Assembly (NCBI RefSeq): GCF_020217185.1
Contig: NZ_JAIWNX010000042.1
Span: 1-10,893, forward strand
Direction of reading: 5' to 3'
Length of the DNA stretch: 10,893 bases
Source: Asticcacaulis sp.
Lineage (GTDB): Bacteria > Pseudomonadota > Alphaproteobacteria > Caulobacterales > Caulobacteraceae
Shown: one piece after another, positions 1 through 5,542 of the stretch
Layout of the letters: the number at the start of each line of letters is the position of its first letter
How positions within the stretch are numbered: position 1 is the first letter of the stretch
Notes under the pieces: generated by a model
Seen by the model: the letters and a program-made list of their open reading frames with translations, nothing else
Told to the model about the DNA's origin: nothing
Databases searched by the model: none
Made by a program: the position numbers and the translations under genes

Positions 1-780
1 GACAATCGTAGGCCATTCACTTCCAATTAAACTCATGGTTTCATCGTGGATAACAGAGTGCTTAAATGCATTAAACAGATCGTTTATTACGCCCAAAAAA
101 CATTCATTGCCCTTCTCGTAAAATTCGTCACCACAAAATATTTTATACAATTGCGAATCTTTGTGTTTGGTTAATAAAAACCCAATTGATTCGCATTCAA
201 TTTTGCGCTTGTGTTGGAATTTTGAAAACTCCAGCTCCACCCACATCATTTGCACTATTGAGTCGAGTATGCGTCTCATTAAAAAAACGAAAGACTCAGA
301 CTCAAATTTATATATGTATATTGGCGATGGAACAAGACACGAATCATTATTAAGCGATCCATTGCCTGATTTGAATGAATCATGCAGCCTTATCAGATCT
401 CTAAATTTTTGATATATTATCCTTATTCCTTGAATACATCTAAATCTAACAAGAACGGTATTACATAATTGCGGCCAATCTCTAAAATGAGGAAATACAG
501 CTTCATAATCTTTGTAATCTAAGGTCGATGCTTTTCTACCGGCATCGAAATTAACCTCAACATGTGGTTTCCGATGCCAAAAAATGTCTGCCTTTATAAC
601 CCATTTCCCATCCTCAAAGACTGGAATAAATCCGTCAGTACAATCTTCGAAAGGGGGACGTATGTAGGTTGCACTACTCGGCAACCCCTCACCTTTTTGA
701 ATGCTGTCTTGGCTTAAATCAGGAACAGTATCTTTATACAGGTAAAATTTATCGTGCGAATCGTAGTGATAAATTTCCAT
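1..780 (-). CDS. AT-rich accessory protein, phage tail-fibre-assembly-like N-terminus plus unknown helical region (C-terminus off window)
   Basis: The frame is open from an ATG at 780 to the window edge (260 codons, no stop seen), so the C-terminus is missing. The start has a strong ribosome site (GGAGGG, about 4 nt away) and lies 10 bp after the pseudouridine synthase stop. Residues 1-65 (MEIYHYDS..., then SSATYIRPP, then PVFEDGKWVIKAD) follow the pattern of tail-fibre-assembly and related phage tail proteins: an aromatic HYD start, an ATxxxPP step and a final V-F-x-D-G-x-W strand. From about residue 85 the protein looks helical. FVFLMRRILDSIVQMMW and FNAFKHSVIHDE vaguely recall HEPN-like helical proteins, but this is weak. 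Codon use is foreign to the neighbours: I count 12 ATA and 6 AGA codons. The function is unknown. That it is a real gene is well supported by the long open frame and the ribosome site. The tail-like module is a moderate inference and HEPN a guess. Confidence 0.8.
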   Translation of the reverse strand, partial: MEIYHYDSHDKFYLYKDTVPDLSQDSIQKGEGLPSSATYIRPPFEDCTDGFIPVFEDGKWVIKADIFWHRKPHVEVNFDAGRKASTLDYKDYEAVFPHFRDWPQLCNTVLVRFRCIQGIRIIYQKFRDLIRLHDSFKSGNGSLNNDSCLVPSPIYIYKFESESFVFLMRRILDSIVQMMWVELEFSKFQHKRKIECESIGFLLTKHKDSQLYKIFCGDEFYEKGNECFLGVINDLFNAFKHSVIHDETMSLIGSEWPTIV

Positions 781-790
781 TTTCCCTCCA

Positions 791-1555
791 CTAACGCAGC
801 AAGGCCGCCCGTTCCTCCGGGGTCAGCAGCCGCCACTGGCCTTCGGGCAGGTCGCCGATCTCCACCGGCCCGATGCGCGAGCGGTAGAGGTCGAGAACCC
901 GCAGTTCGCACATATCGCACATGCGGCGGATCTGACGGTTGCGGCCTTCCTTCAGGATAAAGCGCAGGGTCTGTTCCCCCACCTGCTCGACCACGGCGGG
1001 TTTCAGCTTGCGCCCGTCCAGCTCCAGCCCGTGCCGCAGCCATTTCAGCTTGGCCTCAAAAATGGGCCCGCGCACGCGCACCGTATAGTCCTTCTCCAGC
1101 TCGCTGTCCGGCCCGATAATCGCCTTAGCCAGGACGCCGTCCTCCGAGAGGATCAGAAGCCCGCGCGAGTCCTTATCCAGCCGCCCGACCGGCGCCAGCT
1201 TCGAATCCTGATTGGGCCATTGGGTGAGTTGCCCCCAGTGGTTCGGCCGACGGATCATGCGCACCGCTGGAGTCTCACCCGCTTCGGGCTGCCCCGACAC
1301 AATGCCCACCGGCTTGTGATAGACGACCGTCAGCTTGGCATCGAGCGAGGCCTGCGCCTGCGGATTGAAGCTGACGCTCTGCCCCGCCTCGACCTTGCGC
1401 CCCGCATCGCGCACCACCTCACCCTCGACGCTGACCAGCCCGTCGGCGATAAAGGCATCGGCTTCGCGGCGCGAACAGACGCCCGATTGCGCCAGCCATT
1501 TGTTGAGGCGGATCGGCTCAGCGCCTTCATAGATGCGGGTAAAGGGTGCAGACAT
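791..1555 (-). CDS. rluF: RluF-like 23S rRNA pseudouridine synthase (RsuA/RluB/E/F family)
   Basis: This enzyme isomerises a uridine of ribosomal RNA to pseudouridine. An S4 RNA-binding domain spans about residues 15-60 (RLNKWLAQSGVCSRREAD). The catalytic domain follows, with a KPVGIVS strand at 81-87, the catalytic loop GRLDKDSRGL (Asp127) and a late NRQIRRMC motif. The DKDS loop, KPVGIVS and NRQIRRMC are closer to E. coli RluF (U2604 of 23S rRNA) than to RluB, whose loop reads GRLDLNTSGL. Compared with E. coli RluF it has a longer stretch at about 88-118 and lacks the basic C-terminal tail (254 aa against about 290). The start at 1555 is preceded by GGGAGGG. The gene diverges from the SRAP gene and is followed after 10 bp by the AT-rich gene, which may be translated from the same message. 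The family is certain; the exact target uridine is inferred. Confidence 0.92.
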   Translation of the reverse strand: MSAPFTRIYEGAEPIRLNKWLAQSGVCSRREADAFIADGLVSVEGEVVRDAGRKVEAGQSVSFNPQAQASLDAKLTVVYHKPVGIVSGQPEAGETPAVRMIRRPNHWGQLTQWPNQDSKLAPVGRLDKDSRGLLILSEDGVLAKAIIGPDSELEKDYTVRVRGPIFEAKLKWLRHGLELDGRKLKPAVVEQVGEQTLRFILKEGRNRQIRRMCDMCELRVLDLYRSRIGPVEIGDLPEGQWRLLTPEERAALLR

Positions 1556-1593
1556 GCCGCCCTCCCTAACGAAAAACGATGCGCGGCGCGAGT

Positions 1594-1622
1594 CTTGTTT
1601 CGGGCGTGCGGCCCCCTATACT
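1594..1622 (+). promoter_or_regulatory. Candidate promoter of the SRAP gene, implying a leaderless mRNA
   Basis: A -10-like TATACT (1617-1622) stands 17 bp after a -35-like CTTGTT (1594-1599). The ATG of the SRAP gene is only 6 bp beyond the -10 element, just where transcription would be expected to begin. No Shine-Dalgarno sequence lies in front of the ATG. Together these suggest a leaderless or nearly leaderless transcript. The -35 match is mediocre, and no LexA-type GTTC-N7-GTTC box is present. Confidence 0.4.
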
Positions 1623-1628
1623 GATCCC

Positions 1629-2198
1629 ATGTGCGGACAATTCCTGGCCCTGAAAGCGTGGCGCGACTTTCTGATCAGCCTCGGCATGACCGATGAGGCT
1701 GTGGCTGAGGTACTCCACGATGTGGTCAAACCCACCGACGCCTACCCCATCGTCACCGCCGGGCCACGGCTGATGACCGCGCGCTGGGGGCTGATCCCCG
1801 GCTGGGCGAAGGCGACGCCGAAAGCCTCAACCTTCAATGCGCGGATCGAAACCGCGGCGGAAAAACCGACCTTCCGCGACGCCTTTGCCCGGCGTCACGC
1901 GCTCGTGCCGGTGGAGGGTTTCTACGAATGGTATCAGGGTCGCCGCCACCGCATCACGCGCCGCGATGGCGAACCGCTGGTGCTGGCCGGGCTGTGGGAA
2001 GGCGGCACCTTCACCATACTGACCCGCCCGGCGCGCACGCAGATGGCCGCCTTGCATGACCGCGAACCGGTGATGATCGGGCGTCGGCAATGGCAGGGCT
2101 GGCTCGACAATAGCGTCTTTGGTCCGACCCTGCCGCCCGATGACCTGTTCGATATTGTCGATGATGACGCCGCCCCGGTGCAGGACACGCTGTTTTGA
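1629..2198 (+). CDS. SRAP-family abasic-site protein (YedK/HMCES type)
   Basis: SOS-response-associated peptidase family (SRAP). Known members bind abasic sites in single-stranded DNA, form a covalent thiazolidine link through Cys2 and so protect the DNA during replication. The 189-aa protein begins MCGQF, so Cys2 becomes N-terminal after Met removal, which fixes the start at 1629. The other family residues are visible: Asn70 in FNARIET, Glu100 in VEGFYEW and His143 in MAALHDREPVM, with WGLIPGW at 53-59. The length is normal for bacterial YedK-like proteins. Its stop overlaps the start of the uracil-DNA glycosylase gene (TTGA), so the two are very likely co-translated. An upstream in-frame ATG at 1533 exists but would bury Cys2 and is rejected. 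There is no ribosome site at the ATG. Confidence 0.95.
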   Translation: MCGQFLALKAWRDFLISLGMTDEAVAEVLHDVVKPTDAYPIVTAGPRLMTARWGLIPGWAKATPKASTFNARIETAAEKPTFRDAFARRHALVPVEGFYEWYQGRRHRITRRDGEPLVLAGLWEGGTFTILTRPARTQMAALHDREPVMIGRRQWQGWLDNSVFGPTLPPDDLFDIVDDDAAPVQDTLF

Positions 2199-2758
2199 GC
2201 CTGCTCGACGACATTGCCGCCTGCCGGGTGTGTGAAGCGCACCTGCCTTTGGGGCCACGGCCGGTGCTGCGTGCCGCCGACCCCGCCGCGCGCGTGCTGA
2301 TCGTCGGTCAGGCACCGGGCACGAAGGTCCACGCCTCGGGCATTCCGTGGGACGATGCGTCGGGTCAGCGCCTGCGCGACTGGATGCAGGTGACACCGGA
2401 GGCCTTCTATGACCAGAGCCGCTTCGCCATCCTGCCGATGGGGCTGTGCTATCCCGGACGGGGAAAGAGCGGCGACAATCCTCCGCGCCCGGAATGCGCT
2501 CCCCTGTGGCACGCACGGGTGCGGCAGACCCTGCCGCATATCGAACTTACCCTGCTGATCGGGGCCTATGCGCAGGGCTATTATCTCAATGATCGCCTCA
2601 GTCTGACCGAGCGCGTGCGGCAGGCGGATCAGTACGGCGCGTTTTTCCCGCTGGTGCACCCCTCGCCGCGCAACCGCCTGTGGCTGAGCCGTCACCCCTG
2701 GTTCGAAGGTGAAATCGTGCCGCAACTACGCGCGCGTTTGCGGGGTCTGGGCCTTTAA
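2195..2758 (+). CDS. Uracil-DNA glycosylase family protein, family-4-like with four cysteines
   Basis: UDG-superfamily enzyme expected to remove uracil from DNA and leave an abasic site. The 187-aa protein shows motif A as GQAPG (38-42, where family 4 usually has GEAPG or GEGPG), then SGIPWDDASG, and motif B as HPSPRN near the C-terminus. Cys10, Cys13, Cys85 and Cys101 have nearly the same spacing as the iron-sulfur ligands of Thermus family-4 UDG (14, 17, 86, 102), so a 4Fe-4S cluster is likely. The start is a TTG at 2195 that shares bases with the SRAP stop. An in-frame TGA at 2165 limits extension upstream, and the next ATG would remove motif A. A weak AGGA lies 9 nt before the TTG. The family assignment is firm; exact substrate range is inferred. 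Confidence 0.9.
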   Translation: MSLLDDIAACRVCEAHLPLGPRPVLRAADPAARVLIVGQAPGTKVHASGIPWDDASGQRLRDWMQVTPEAFYDQSRFAILPMGLCYPGRGKSGDNPPRPECAPLWHARVRQTLPHIELTLLIGAYAQGYYLNDRLSLTERVRQADQYGAFFPLVHPSPRNRLWLSRHPWFEGEIVPQLRARLRGLGL

Positions 2759-2764
2759 TCTCCT

Positions 2765-2921
2765 CTCCTCCCTGCGGCTTTGCCGTGGGGAGGTGGCGCG
2801 CAGCGCCGGAGGGGGATGACTCTAAAGCCCCGGCCGCGCTAAAAAGCCTGGAATCATCCCCCTCCGCCCCGACACGCTTCGCTTGCTCGGCACCTCCCCA
2901 TTGCTGCGCAACAGGGAGGAG
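2765..2921. repeat. Nested inverted repeat, copy of a GC-rich dispersed hairpin element
   Basis: Three perfect arm pairs are nested: CTCCTCCCTG 2765-2774 with 2912-2921, GGGGAGGTG 2787-2795 with 2891-2899, and CGGAGGGGGATGA 2807-2819 with 2854-2866. The central spacer is 34 nt. Each half can also fold locally, CCTCCC against GGGGAGG, with tips CGGC-TTT-GCCG (left) and TTGC-TGC-GCAA (right), and the left half has a further GGCGC-GCA-GCGCC hairpin. The element fills the gap between two convergent genes and ends 3 bp before the transporter stop, so it could also end transcription in both directions. It shares its CTCCTCCCTG/GGGGAGG core with 7585-7617. Similar GC-rich palindromes are common between genes in Caulobacterales (general knowledge). 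Confidence 0.85.
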
Positions 2922-2924
2922 GGA

Positions 2925-3584
2925 TTATTGGCCCTTCAACTCGGTCAAGGCCCGTTCCGTGATACGCACCGCGGCCTGAAGGCCCATGGCCACCATGATC
3001 AGGGCCACAATGGCGTCGGGCAGCGTGTTCTGCGTGAAATACACACCGACCGCCGCCCCCAGCACCATCAGATTGCCGATGGCGTCGTTGCGCGTACACA
3101 GCCACACCGACATCACGTTGGAATCGCCTTCGCGGTACTTCCACAGCAGCAGCGCCGAGCCGACATTGGCCGCGACCGCCAGAAGACTGATCAGGCCCAT
3201 CACCTCGGCGCGCGGCACATCCCCCGTATAGACCTGCCACAGGGTCGTGCCCATGATCCAGAGGGCAAACCCGAACATACTGGCCGCCTTGAGCAGCGAC
3301 GCTTTGGCCCGCACCCTGACCGCCGCCGTCAGCACAAACAGGCTGAGCGCGATATTGGCCGCGTCCCCGGCAAAGTCGAGCGAATCGGCCAGCAGCGCTT
3401 TCGACTGGCTTTGCAGGCCGGCACCGATTTCGACGAAGAACATCACGGCATTGATGGCCATCACCCACCACAGGGCCCGGCGATAGGCGGGATCGGTCGC
3501 CGGGCCTATGTCGTGGCTGTGGCCGTGATGATCGTGCCCATGATCGTGAGGGCTGTGATCGTGATGATGGGAATGCGCGGACAT
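2925..3584 (-). CDS. Short CDF-type cation transporter with His-rich N-terminus and no C-terminal domain
   Basis: Probable inner-membrane exporter of divalent metal ions (Zn, Co, Ni or Cd), of the cation diffusion facilitator type. The first 25 residues contain 12 histidines, a likely cytoplasmic metal-binding tail. About six membrane segments follow (roughly 37-57, 64-86, 97-118, 127-148, 160-182, 186-206). TM2 carries LADSLDFAGDAAN with Asp67, Asp70 and Asp74, close to the family's D-x-x-x-D metal site. TM5 has RNDAIGN, giving Asp167-xxx-Asn171 where classical members have HxxxD. At 219 aa the protein stops just after TM6, so the usual cytoplasmic dimerisation domain is absent. The start at 3584 has GAGG about 6 nt upstream. 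It diverges from the flavin reductase gene. The fold assignment is good; the ion transported cannot be told from sequence. Confidence 0.88.
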   Translation of the reverse strand: MSAHSHHHDHSPHDHGHDHHGHSHDIGPATDPAYRRALWWVMAINAVMFFVEIGAGLQSQSKALLADSLDFAGDAANIALSLFVLTAAVRVRAKASLLKAASMFGFALWIMGTTLWQVYTGDVPRAEVMGLISLLAVAANVGSALLLWKYREGDSNVMSVWLCTRNDAIGNLMVLGAAVGVYFTQNTLPDAIVALIMVAMGLQAAVRITERALTELKGQ

Positions 3585-3721
3585 AGGACCTCGTTCAGCA
3601 GGCAGACAGCTTGCGCCTTTTCATCAGCCGGGTGCAAGCTATTATCCCGATCAGGGTTGCAGCCCCGCCAGGCCCGGCTTATGTGTAGCTAACCACATTA
3701 CAGATCACGCGAGGTACTGCC

Positions 3722-4276
3722 ATGTCCAGCCCGAAGCTCATCGCCATTTCCGGTTCTCTGCGTAAAGCGTCCTACACGACGGCCCTGCTGCGCACCCTGG
3801 CGGCCAATGCCCCGGCCGGTGTCGAAATCGAAGTCGCCGAAGTCGCCGATATTCCCGTCTATAATCAGGACCTTGACGTCGAGCCCTATCCGGAAAGCGT
3901 GGCGCGTCTGCGGGCGCAGGTTCAGGCGGCGGACGGGGTTCTGGTCGGTAGCCCGGAATATAACTACGCCATGCCGGGGTCCATCAAGAACCTGCTCGAC
4001 TGGCTGTCGCGCCCTTATGGCAAGGCGGCGCTGGCGGGCAAGCCGGCGCTGATTATAACCACCTCACCGGCTTCGACCGGCGGCGTGCGGGCGCAATCGC
4101 AGATTCGCGGGACTCTGGCGGCCATTGGCGCGCATCCGCTGGGCGGCGCCGAGGTGGTCGTGCCCTTTATCGACAAGAAGACCACCGACGGCGTGTTTAC
4201 CGACGAAGGCACGCTGAGCTTTATCGAAGCTCAGGTCAAACGTCTGGTCGATGAGATCGAGGTGCGTAAGACATAA
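3722..4276 (+). CDS. NAD(P)H-dependent FMN/quinone reductase, ChrR/YieF type
   Basis: Flavodoxin-fold oxidoreductase (PF03358 family) that uses NAD(P)H and FMN to reduce quinones. Relatives such as E. coli ChrR (YieF) also reduce chromate and limit redox cycling. Residues 11-18 (GSLRKASY) form the FMN-phosphate loop, and 77-98 hold the conserved SPEYNYAMPGSIKN flavin loop followed by LDWLSRP. Conserved stretches such as ADIPVYN and LAGKPALI also match ChrR, and the length (184 aa) is close to the 188 aa of E. coli ChrR. The ATG at 3722 has GAGG about 7 nt upstream. The gene stands alone on the + strand, divergent from the transporter gene, and is closed by a strong hairpin 8 bp after its stop. 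The family is secure; the physiological substrate is not known. Confidence 0.92.
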   Translation: MSSPKLIAISGSLRKASYTTALLRTLAANAPAGVEIEVAEVADIPVYNQDLDVEPYPESVARLRAQVQAADGVLVGSPEYNYAMPGSIKNLLDWLSRPYGKAALAGKPALIITTSPASTGGVRAQSQIRGTLAAIGAHPLGGAEVVVPFIDKKTTDGVFTDEGTLSFIEAQVKRLVDEIEVRKT

Positions 4277-4284
4277 GGGATTTC

Positions 4285-4318
4285 GGCCACGAAACACGCT
4301 TTCGTGGCCAATAGTTTT
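4285..4318 (+). terminator. Rho-independent terminator after the flavin reductase gene
   Basis: A perfect 10-bp stem, GGCCACGAAA (4285-4294) and TTTCGTGGCC (4300-4309), with a 5-nt loop CACGC, is followed by AATAGTTTT. It starts 8 bp after the reductase stop. The T-rich tail is only on the + strand side. The convergent gene's stop (4317-4319) lies just beyond, so the hairpin may also impede transcription from that side. Confidence 0.88.
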
Positions 4319-4886
4319 AAACCAGCCGCACCGACTTTGCGCCGGATTCGTTCAGCAGCAGGAATAGGTCGATGATCGCCTTGGGTGGGGCCGAACCGAA
4401 GTCGATGCGGAACTGACCGTCTTCGAAACGGAAGCTGTGCAGCACATTGGCCAGCGCCTCGCGGTGCTCGTCCTCGCCTTCGCGCGGCGTGGTCCAGTCT
4501 TCAAACCATACCTGAAGATCGGCCTTTGACGGCAGGGCGACGTCGCTTAACACCACCACATCGTCCCAGCGCAGGCGCTCGATGACAATATCCATGCCGG
4601 TAATCGTTACGGTAATGGGCTTAAAGCTCAGCATCCGCGACGGCTCAAAGCGCACAACGCGCGGGTCAGCGTCGGTGATCAGATAATCGGCCACAAGAAG
4701 ACCATCAAACAGGGCGGCGTCTTCGGCCTCAAGCAATACCTCAGGCTCACCGGCATTGCCCGCCATGCGGTGATTTTCGATAAATGAGCGATATTGCTCA
4801 AGGTAATGCGTGCGCGCCTGCTGGAGAAAATTCACCAGAGGCCGCAGCCCATGCTGGGTATAGCGTTCAGAAGCGGTGTCGGTCAT
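4317..4886 (-). CDS. Hypothetical 189-aa soluble protein
   Basis: I do not recognise a family. The protein has no signal peptide or membrane segment. The N-terminal 60 residues look helical and polar (RPLVNFLQQARTHYLEQYRSF). The middle (about 65-130) alternates hydrophobic residues as in beta strands (ITVTITGMDIVIERLRWDDVVVL, broken here only for description). The C-terminal part reads RFEDGQFRIDFGSAPPKAIIDLF, rich in acidic and hydrophobic residues. Base composition and codon use match the GC-rich neighbours, so it looks like native chromosome. The ATG at 4886 has only a weak AGGG upstream. The entericidin gene ends 52 bp upstream on the same strand, so the two could share a message. Its 3' end faces the reductase terminator. 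A real gene is likely; the function is unknown. Confidence 0.75.
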   Translation of the reverse strand: MTDTASERYTQHGLRPLVNFLQQARTHYLEQYRSFIENHRMAGNAGEPEVLLEAEDAALFDGLLVADYLITDADPRVVRFEPSRMLSFKPITVTITGMDIVIERLRWDDVVVLSDVALPSKADLQVWFEDWTTPREGEDEHREALANVLHSFRFEDGQFRIDFGSAPPKAIIDLFLLLNESGAKSVRLV

Positions 4887-4938
4887 GTCTGCCCTGATAG
4901 CGGTTTCAGGCGACGGACGCCAGACCTACCTGCCCTGC

Positions 4939-5064
4939 CTACCGCGTCGATTTATCAAGCGCTTCACCAACCGATTCAATATCGCGGCCGACGCCCTTGA
5001 TGGTGTTGCAAGCCGACAGGACCGGCAGGATGGCGATAAGCGACAGGATGACAAGACGCTTCAT
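4939..5064 (-). CDS. Entericidin A/B family small lipoprotein
   Basis: A 41-aa reading frame starts with MKRLVILSLIAILPVLSAC: a positive N-terminus, a hydrophobic core and a lipobox LSAC with Cys19 as the lipid attachment site. The mature part CNTIKGVGRDIESVGEALD is the typical entericidin pattern (CNTxxGxGxDIxxxGxAL). Entericidins are tiny envelope lipoproteins. In E. coli, EcnA/EcnB form an antidote/toxin pair linked to stationary phase, but single copies such as this one are widespread in proteobacteria with unclear roles. AAGGA lies about 11 nt before the ATG. The gene sits between the DUF2061 gene (111 bp upstream) and the 189-aa hypothetical gene (52 bp downstream), all on the - strand. 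The pattern is distinctive enough for high confidence despite the size. Confidence 0.92.
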   Translation of the reverse strand: MKRLVILSLIAILPVLSACNTIKGVGRDIESVGEALDKSTR

Positions 5065-5175
5065 GACAGGCGAATCCTTCTCAAAAACAGGACAGATGAG
5101 AGACGGTTAATCCGAACCTCTGTCGCTGGCAATGAAGGAGTCATGCCGGAAGATAAGGGCGAAATAAAGAAGCCC

Positions 5176-5382
5176 TCAATGACTGTGGAACAGGCTCAGC
5201 TTTTCCGGGGCCTTGCGCTCCCACAGATACTCATGCAGCGGGAAGACCAGGGTCTGCACCACCGGCTCCAGCAGGCCGATACCGAGCGCAATGGCCCAGT
5301 TGCCCGTCAGCACAAAGGCGACGGTCGAAGCGACCAGAACGTGAATGGTCCCGTAGGACAGGGTTTTGGCAATCAGACGCAT
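5176..5382 (-). CDS. DUF2061 family small membrane protein
   Basis: A 68-aa protein starting MRLIAKTLSYGTIHVLVAS, with two hydrophobic segments at about 10-28 and 31-50. The end of the second, LLEPVVQTLVFPLHEYLWER, matches the DUF2061 signature (EPLxKTxxYxxHExxW), with the characteristic histidine and tryptophan. The function of DUF2061 is unknown; it is predicted to be an inner-membrane protein. GGAGG lies about 7 nt before the ATG at 5382. A longer in-frame extension upstream to 5703 is possible but would overlap the divergent flavoprotein gene and lacks such a site. A Fur-like box lies 96 bp upstream of the start. A weak hairpin (AGGGC/GCCCT, 5153-5175) just after the stop may end the message. 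Family confidence is good. Confidence 0.87.
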   Translation of the reverse strand: MRLIAKTLSYGTIHVLVASTVAFVLTGNWAIALGIGLLEPVVQTLVFPLHEYLWERKAPEKLSLFHSH

Positions 5383-5461
5383 GACGGGCCTCCTGCGGAG
5401 CAATCTCCGATGTGTGGAGCCATCATAGGCACGCGCCCCATAAGAGGGAAATTGATCCTCT

Positions 5462-5490
5462 TTGAGTTTTCGATAAATAAGAATTATTCT
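5462..5490 (+). promoter_or_regulatory. Candidate promoter of the TIGR03862 flavoprotein gene
   Basis: TTGAGT (5462-5467) and TATTCT (5485-5490) are separated by 17 bp, each matching the -35 and -10 consensus at four of six positions. Transcription would start at about 5497, some 45 bp before the flavoprotein ATG. The -10 element lies inside the Fur-like palindrome, the usual place for repression. This is a prediction by eye. Confidence 0.4.
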
Positions 5491-5492
5491 CA
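5478..5492. promoter_or_regulatory. Fur-like 7-1-7 palindrome
   Basis: TAAGAAT-T-ATTCTCA is an inverted repeat with one mismatch between arms. It closely resembles the 7-1-7 Fur-box form TGATAATNATTATCA / TGAGAATNATTCTCA. It lies in the divergent gap between the DUF2061 gene (start 96 bp away) and the flavoprotein gene (start 51 bp away), in a locally AT-rich patch of otherwise GC-rich DNA. Iron-dependent repression of one or both genes is inferred. Confidence 0.5.
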
Positions 5493-5542
5493 ATTTCGGG
5501 ACCGCTCTTGCCTGCGACCGTCCGGGGGGATTAAGGACGGGT

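Noticed and set aside
161..412. 83-codon reading frame on the + strand in the AT-rich left end
   Set aside because: It lies antisense inside the long - strand gene (1-780), has no ribosome site and no recognisable protein features.
1031..1624. 197-codon + strand frame opposite the pseudouridine synthase gene
   Set aside because: It is an antisense shadow of a clearly identified enzyme gene in GC-rich DNA; its product is His/Arg/Pro-rich without motifs.
1556..1628. Possible SOS (LexA) control of the SRAP gene
   Set aside because: I looked for GTTC-N7-GTTC, the alphaproteobacterial LexA form, and found none in the 73-bp gap.
3683..3698. TGTG-N8-CACA as an operator between the transporter and reductase genes
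   Set aside because: Only 4 bp per arm; expected by chance in a gap of this size.
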